Below, in pieces: positions 60,911-64,000 of a DNA stretch of 64,000 nt. The translations under genes were made by a program, and so were the position numbers. Origin of the DNA: Bacillus nakamurai (GTDB lineage Bacteria > Bacillota > Bacilli > Bacillales > Bacillaceae); the NCBI RefSeq assembly GCF_001584325.1, contig NZ_LSAZ01000007.1, positions 118,130 to 182,129 on the forward strand, read 5' to 3'. The notes beneath the pieces were generated by a model that saw nothing but the letters and a program-made list of their open reading frames with translations, did no database searches and was not told the origin of the DNA. Position 1 is the first letter of the stretch. Each line of letters opens with the position of its first letter.

Positions 60911-62027
60911 ACAGGCACTCTCCCCTTTGAATTTGTGTTTGCGTATCAACCATTTTTTTATGATAAAAATAAGACGTTTCAAATTCCTTTGAATCTGCAT
61001 AAATCGAAGCAGTTTCACAGGCGATGTCTTCGACATATGAATAATTCTTATTTTTCTCCAAGTATTCGATCGTATCGTTTATCCCTTGCTGATTCACAGC
61101 GTCTACATAAAGAGCCTTGAGGTAGCCTTGTAATGACTCGAAAAGTTTATCCCCTTGGTACACCGCAGCCGATAATCCTTTCTTACTCGCTTGGATTCCT
61201 TCAGCCATTTTCCCCTGTTTAAAAAGTACCTTCGCATAAGAAAACAAGGAATGAGGTAAATTACTTAGCTTTGCTTTTTCTGTAATTTCGACAGCTTGTT
61301 TCAAGAAGTTCTCAGCATGTGAGTGTTCACCCCTATCGGCGTAATTTGTACCCAAATTATAAAGAGCAGAACTAATCAATCTCTTATTATCTAACTCTTT
61401 TGATAATTCAAGAGCCTTTTCAAGATGCGGCTGACTTTTTTCATACCGTTTAAAATCACAATAATTTCCCGATATGACGAATAGACATTGAATTTTCCGG
61501 ACCTTATATAATTCATACTGATCATAAATATCTAGCGCTTGCTTAACGTGATGCATGGATACATGGCTTTGTTTCATACCATAATATGCTTCAGCCAGCT
61601 TAAAATGAAACTCCGCTTTCTCGATTTCATCATGTACATGAATGAGCTCTTTTTCCGCCTCTCTATAAAAGCCAATCGCTTTCACATATTGCTTTCTATC
61701 AAATTCATACATACCGCGGAAAAATAAAGAATAATAGCCCAGCAGGCCGGAAATGCCTTTATTTGATGTCTCGATTTTTTCCAGCAGCTCGTCAATTGTC
61801 GGCCTCACACGGGTGGTCACCGGTTCTAAATAATCCAACATGAGTTGATGACGGAATTTCATGAGGGTGTAGTAAATCAGTAAATATTCATCTTCTTCCA
61901 TTTGGTTTATTTCTTGTTCCACTTCTGCTTTCAAAATCTCCGCGTCCGGAACGCTGAATTGACGAATCATTTTATACCATTCGTTAATTTTCACGCCCAC
62001 TTGCGAGGATGGCAAGGTTTGCTCCAC
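60900..62027 (-). CDS. Rap response-regulator aspartate phosphatase
   Basis: A 375-residue Rap protein. The N-terminal three-helix bundle contains KINEWYKMIRQF and the glutamine-bearing catalytic helix MKFRHQLMLDYLEP. Six or so TPR repeats follow (GMYEFDRKQYVKAIGFYREA and onward). Rap proteins dephosphorylate Spo0F or sequester ComA. Which target this one uses cannot be told from sequence alone. The opening closely resembles RapE, and RapE-PhrE lies in the 168 skin element, so this is the likely counterpart. GTG at 62027 follows GGGAGGG. Confidence 0.93.
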   Translation of the reverse strand: MEQTLPSSQVGVKINEWYKMIRQFSVPDAEILKAEVEQEINQMEEDEYLLIYYTLMKFRHQLMLDYLEPVTTRVRPTIDELLEKIETSNKGISGLLGYYSLFFRGMYEFDRKQYVKAIGFYREAEKELIHVHDEIEKAEFHFKLAEAYYGMKQSHVSMHHVKQALDIYDQYELYKVRKIQCLFVISGNYCDFKRYEKSQPHLEKALELSKELDNKRLISSALYNLGTNYADRGEHSHAENFLKQAVEITEKAKLSNLPHSLFSYAKVLFKQGKMAEGIQASKKGLSAAVYQGDKLFESLQGYLKALYVDAVNQQGINDTIEYLEKNKNYSYVEDIACETASIYADSKEFETSYFYHKKMVDTQTQIQRGECLYEF

Positions 62028-62084
62028 AAAATCCCTCCCTATGTTTTTATAAATTTTACCACTACTTGCATATTATGTGTAAAC

Positions 62085-62110
62085 GAAAAAAAACCGCAAT
62101 TTGTTTGCGG
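62085..62110 (-). terminator. Terminator after the secreted-protein gene
   Basis: Minus-strand CCGCAA-ACAAA-TTGCGG stem followed by eight T residues, between the secreted-protein gene and rap. Confidence 0.85.
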
Positions 62111-62162
62111 CTTCGCATCAATGGAATACGTAAGTGAGAACTTACTTACATATGCATATCAC

Positions 62163-62546
62163 TTATCTATCTATAAATAGGCCATAACCAACAACATATT
62201 TTCCATCATCAGCTTTCCTAAGTCTTAACTGGAATTTTCCATTAGCAGTCTTTACAGAGTATTTTTTTGTTACTTCCTTACTTCCTGAGAAACTTTTGGT
62301 ATCCTGTAAAACTCCTACTCCAAGCGTATTAGCCCTATATAAATCAATGCTAAATTTACCTGGGACTGAAGGTGTAATTTTCATAGTCCTTGAATGAGTT
62401 CCACTTGAAAAACTAAATATCTCTGAATTCAGTTTGTATTTAAAATCATAATAAAAAGTATAAGTGTCTTTTGCAGCAAACGCCACAGTTGGCACTGTAA
62501 GTGTACCTAGAAGAACCATTGATAAAAAGGCTTTTTTGAGTTTCAT
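62163..62546 (-). CDS. Small secreted protein of unknown function
   Basis: A 127-residue protein with a typical signal peptide (MKLKKAFLSMVLLGTLTVPT, cleavage expected after AFA). The mature part of about 100 residues is rich in beta-type sequence: DTYTFYYDFKYKLNSEIF, SIDLYRANTLG, KYSVKTANGKFQLRLRKADD. No domain is recognised. The ATG at 62546 shares its first base with the VanZ stop codon (TAATG). Its ribosome site GGAGGG lies inside the VanZ gene, so translation is coupled. A secreted protein made with a VanZ-like membrane protein could be an effector or a surface-protection factor; neither is shown. Confidence 0.8.
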   Translation of the reverse strand: MKLKKAFLSMVLLGTLTVPTVAFAAKDTYTFYYDFKYKLNSEIFSFSSGTHSRTMKITPSVPGKFSIDLYRANTLGVGVLQDTKSFSGSKEVTKKYSVKTANGKFQLRLRKADDGKYVVGYGLFIDR

Positions 62547-63178
62547 TATAAATCCCTCCATAAATTTAATAGTTTCAAATTCTCATTGCTAGGTGTGTCG
62601 ATGCTTTTAATAATACTAATTAAGAATGGTCTGATTAATTTAAAAAAGTAATAACCCAATAATACGCCCAATGTGTTTAGGGTGATGTCGTCAAAAACAA
62701 AGCTACGATAAGTAACTCCTAAAATTGAGGAAATAAATAATTGAGTTAATTCAATCCCACTTGAAACAGCAAAACCTAAAAATATTACAGATTTAGTTTT
62801 GTTAAACCGCTTCCATATAATTGGTGCATAAAATCCCAAAGGAAATAATAAAAGTATGTTACCTCCAATTTGCTTAAGTATGACATCTACAAGATGATTC
62901 GGATTAGCCATAACGAGCCTATAGATATCTGAGAAAGGAATAAATTTATTTTGTTGTGCAGTATTTGACTCTATAATCATCTGAATATAACGTTTGCTTA
63001 TTGGAATAGGGAGGAATGTTTCGCTTATGACAAGCACGCAATAAATAAAAAAAGAAAGGTACACAATTTGTTGAATGAAAGAGGTTTCTCGTTTTCTATA
63101 TCGGAAAAACATCACACCTGAATAAATAATCAACAAAGGTACCAATTGTGGCCAAGTAAATATCAAGATATCTCCCAT
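62546..63178 (-). CDS. VanZ-like membrane protein
   Basis: A 210-residue integral membrane protein of the VanZ-like family. About five helices are seen: an N-terminal PLLIIYSGVMFF, QIVYLSFFIYCVLVIS, then GGNILLLFPLGFYAPI, FLGFAVSSGIELTQLF and a C-terminal helix. The conserved VanZ pattern N-(x)3-FxPxG and SxxIExxQ is present as NILLLFPLGF and SSGIELTQ, followed by DDITLNTLG. VanZ itself gives low-level teicoplanin resistance. The ATG at 63178 follows GGAGGTG. It is the first gene of a two-gene unit with the secreted protein. Confidence 0.85.
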   Translation of the reverse strand: MGDILIFTWPQLVPLLIIYSGVMFFRYRKRETSFIQQIVYLSFFIYCVLVISETFLPIPISKRYIQMIIESNTAQQNKFIPFSDIYRLVMANPNHLVDVILKQIGGNILLLFPLGFYAPIIWKRFNKTKSVIFLGFAVSSGIELTQLFISSILGVTYRSFVFDDITLNTLGVLLGYYFFKLIRPFLISIIKSIDTPSNENLKLLNLWRDL

Positions 63179-63323
63179 TGTATTTCACCTCCTTACCAAC
63201 CTCTTACATAAAAGGTTCTATACTTCAAAGGAAATACCTTCTAATAAATACAACTTTTGTATTAAGAATACAGAAATTTTTAGAGATTGTATCCGATAAA
63301 TGAGGACAGGTGAGAAATGTCAA

Positions 63324-63350
63324 ACAGGGCATTTTGTCATGTGCCCTGTG
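63324..63350 (-). terminator. Terminator after the DUF3888-like gene
   Basis: Minus-strand ACAGGGCA pairs with TGCCCTGT around a ten-base loop, followed by TTGACATTTC, right after the stop codon; the T run is poor. Confidence 0.6.
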
Positions 63351-63353
63351 TTA

Positions 63354-63773
63354 TCAATTTTGCCTTGTGGAGTTGTTATGCTTTAGATGAAGGAATGTAA
63401 CTGCTGAATTTCTATCTCTAGAATCAGAACCCAAAAGGAACGGGTTTACTCTGAAAGTCAATGTATCGGTCCCTGGAGTCTTACCCTTTTTATCCGGAAG
63501 CTTTGAATGAGGGATGATTATGAACTTCATTATATACCTGCCTTCTTTGTCTTCGGATAATTCAAAGCCCCCTTTGATGGTAACAGAGAGTGTGTCATCC
63601 TTATAGAATTCACGGGCACTGTCTAATATATCTTTACAAAAAAGCTCATGCATAAAAACGCCAAATAGTTCCTGGGAAACTTTTGAGTTCTGGTGGTGCT
63701 CCTGTTTAGCAGCAGCCACTGTGATAGAGCTTAAGGAAAAACATAAGATCATCATTACAATTATTTTTTTCAC
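63354..63773 (-). CDS. Exported DUF3888-like protein
   Basis: A 139-residue protein with a signal peptide (MKKIIVMMILCFSLSSITVAAA). The mature part resembles DUF3888 proteins: LFGVFMHELFCKDILDSAREFYKDD, then VTIKGGFEL and a C-terminal DTLTFRVNPF with LHLKHN. Members are small exported proteins of Bacillus with no known role. GTG at 63773 follows AAAGGAG by eight bases. The ATG at 63782 directly abuts that site and is rejected. The gene is alone, with flanking terminators. Confidence 0.72.
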   Translation of the reverse strand: MKKIIVMMILCFSLSSITVAAAKQEHHQNSKVSQELFGVFMHELFCKDILDSAREFYKDDTLSVTIKGGFELSEDKEGRYIMKFIIIPHSKLPDKKGKTPGTDTLTFRVNPFLLGSDSRDRNSAVTFLHLKHNNSTRQN

Positions 63774-63847
63774 AGTAATCATCTCCTTTCAATTTAACAT
63801 TTGCATTTTTATATTTCTTTATACAACTGAAGTATCTACCAAATATA

Positions 63848-63873
63848 AAGAGCCCTCAAAAGAGGGCTTTTTA
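63848..63873. terminator. Bidirectional terminator
   Basis: AGAGCCCTC-AAAA-GAGGGCTTTTTA, a nearly perfect stem with a T run, placed between the amidase fragment and the DUF3888-like gene. Confidence 0.88.
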
Positions 63874-63941
63874 TTACTTCAGTAAAGACTCTAATTTTGC
63901 TTTTGTTTTCGGGCCGTAAATGCCGTAGCAGTTAGGAAACT
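63874..63941 (-). pseudogene. C-terminal fragment of a peptidoglycan amidase gene
   Basis: The last 20 or so codons of a CwlA/XlyA/CwlH-type amidase: YGIYGPKTKAKLESLLK and stop, the end of a PG_binding_1 domain. Upstream (to 64000) the sequence no longer reads as such a domain. It changes to A/T-rich DNA with a run of T on the minus strand, so only the tail is present. A skin-encoded amidase (cwlA) exists in B. subtilis 168, and this may be a relic of it. Confidence 0.7.
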
Positions 63942-64000
63942 GGAACAGATTAATATTAAATTACAAAAAAACCCGCCTTCTAAAGGGACTGACCCCATAG
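63942..64000. other. Non-coding window end with a GGGGTCAGTCCC motif
   Basis: No gene is seen. The minus strand reads GGGGTCAGTCCC, then a C/G-rich imperfect stem and seven T residues. This may be a terminator or the edge of another insertion that replaced the body of the amidase gene. Confidence 0.35.

Larger units (their letters stand above)
58242..64000. mobile_element. Left part of a skin-like (sigK-intervening) element
   Basis: Everything right of the sigK break appears to belong to an integrated element. A SpoIVCA-type large serine recombinase lies immediately at the boundary. Phage-like small regulators, a rap-phr pair and short accessory genes follow. The DNA is more A/T-rich than the housekeeping part. 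The arsenic genes that I recall next to spoIVCA in the 168 skin element are not present here. The right end, and so the element length, cannot be seen. Confidence 0.85.

Noticed and set aside
62085..62110. ComA-type box upstream of rap
   Set aside because: The inverted repeat has the right hexamers (CCGCAA and TTGCGG) but in the opposite order and with a T run behind it, so it is a terminator hairpin for the upstream gene, not TTGCGG-N4-CCGCAA.

Overview
The window is chromosomal DNA of a Bacillus species close to B. subtilis. Almost every gene from the left edge to about 52.6 kb has the order, length and protein sequence of the cshB-to-sda stretch of the B. subtilis chromosome. The differences near 52.6-64 kb suggest a sister lineage such as the B. 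amyloliquefaciens/velezensis group rather than B. subtilis 168 itself. That species-level placement is inference from memory.

Region 1 (1-26.7 kb) is dense housekeeping DNA, mostly on the minus strand. It holds a DEAD-box helicase, vrrA, ispH, trmK/yqfO and cccA. The macromolecular synthesis operon yqxD-dnaG-sigA follows, then ccpN and its partner kinase yqfL, and glyQS behind a glycine T-box. Next come recO-yqzL-era-cdd-dgkA-ybeY-pgpH-phoH, the sporulation pair yqfC-yqfD, the flotillin operon yqeZ-floA-yqfB, and rpsU-yqeY.

Region 2 (26.7-52.6 kb) holds the class I heat-shock operon hrcA-grpE-dnaK-dnaJ with a CIRCE operator, continuing into prmA-rsmE-mtaB. Then come lepA-hemW, the sporulation genes gpr-spoIIP-yqxA, rpsT, holA, the late competence operon comEA-comEB-comEC with divergent comER, and the yqeG-yqeH-aroE-yqeI-nadD-yqeK-rsfS-yqeM operon. 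The DnaA-controlled checkpoint gene sda closes this region.

Region 3 (52.6-57.9 kb) is the accessory part. It contains a 44-residue membrane peptide gene, yqeF, a secreted polysaccharide deacetylase, a decayed cwlH amidase gene and yqeD. Next is a two-gene operon, an MFS exporter broken by one missing A plus a GNAT acetyltransferase, behind a second T-box leader whose features point to tRNA-Gln. The yqeB, yqeC and nucB genes of B. subtilis 168 are not seen here.

Region 4 (57.9-64 kb) begins with the N-terminal half of sigK, cut after the codons for Cys-Ile-Glu-Asn-Glu-Ile, exactly where the skin element interrupts sigK in B. subtilis. It continues into the left end of a skin-like element. 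The visible cargo is a SpoIVCA-type serine recombinase, a WYL-like/LexA-DNA-binding fusion regulator divergent from a small winged-helix gene, and a rap-phr quorum-sensing cassette. A VanZ-like membrane protein coupled to a small secreted protein, a DUF3888-like exported protein and the tail of an amidase gene complete it. The divergent promoters between the two regulators each contain a GAAC-N4-GTTC-like box, which makes this the most interesting unexplained control region in the window. The far end of the element and the 3' half of sigK lie outside the window.
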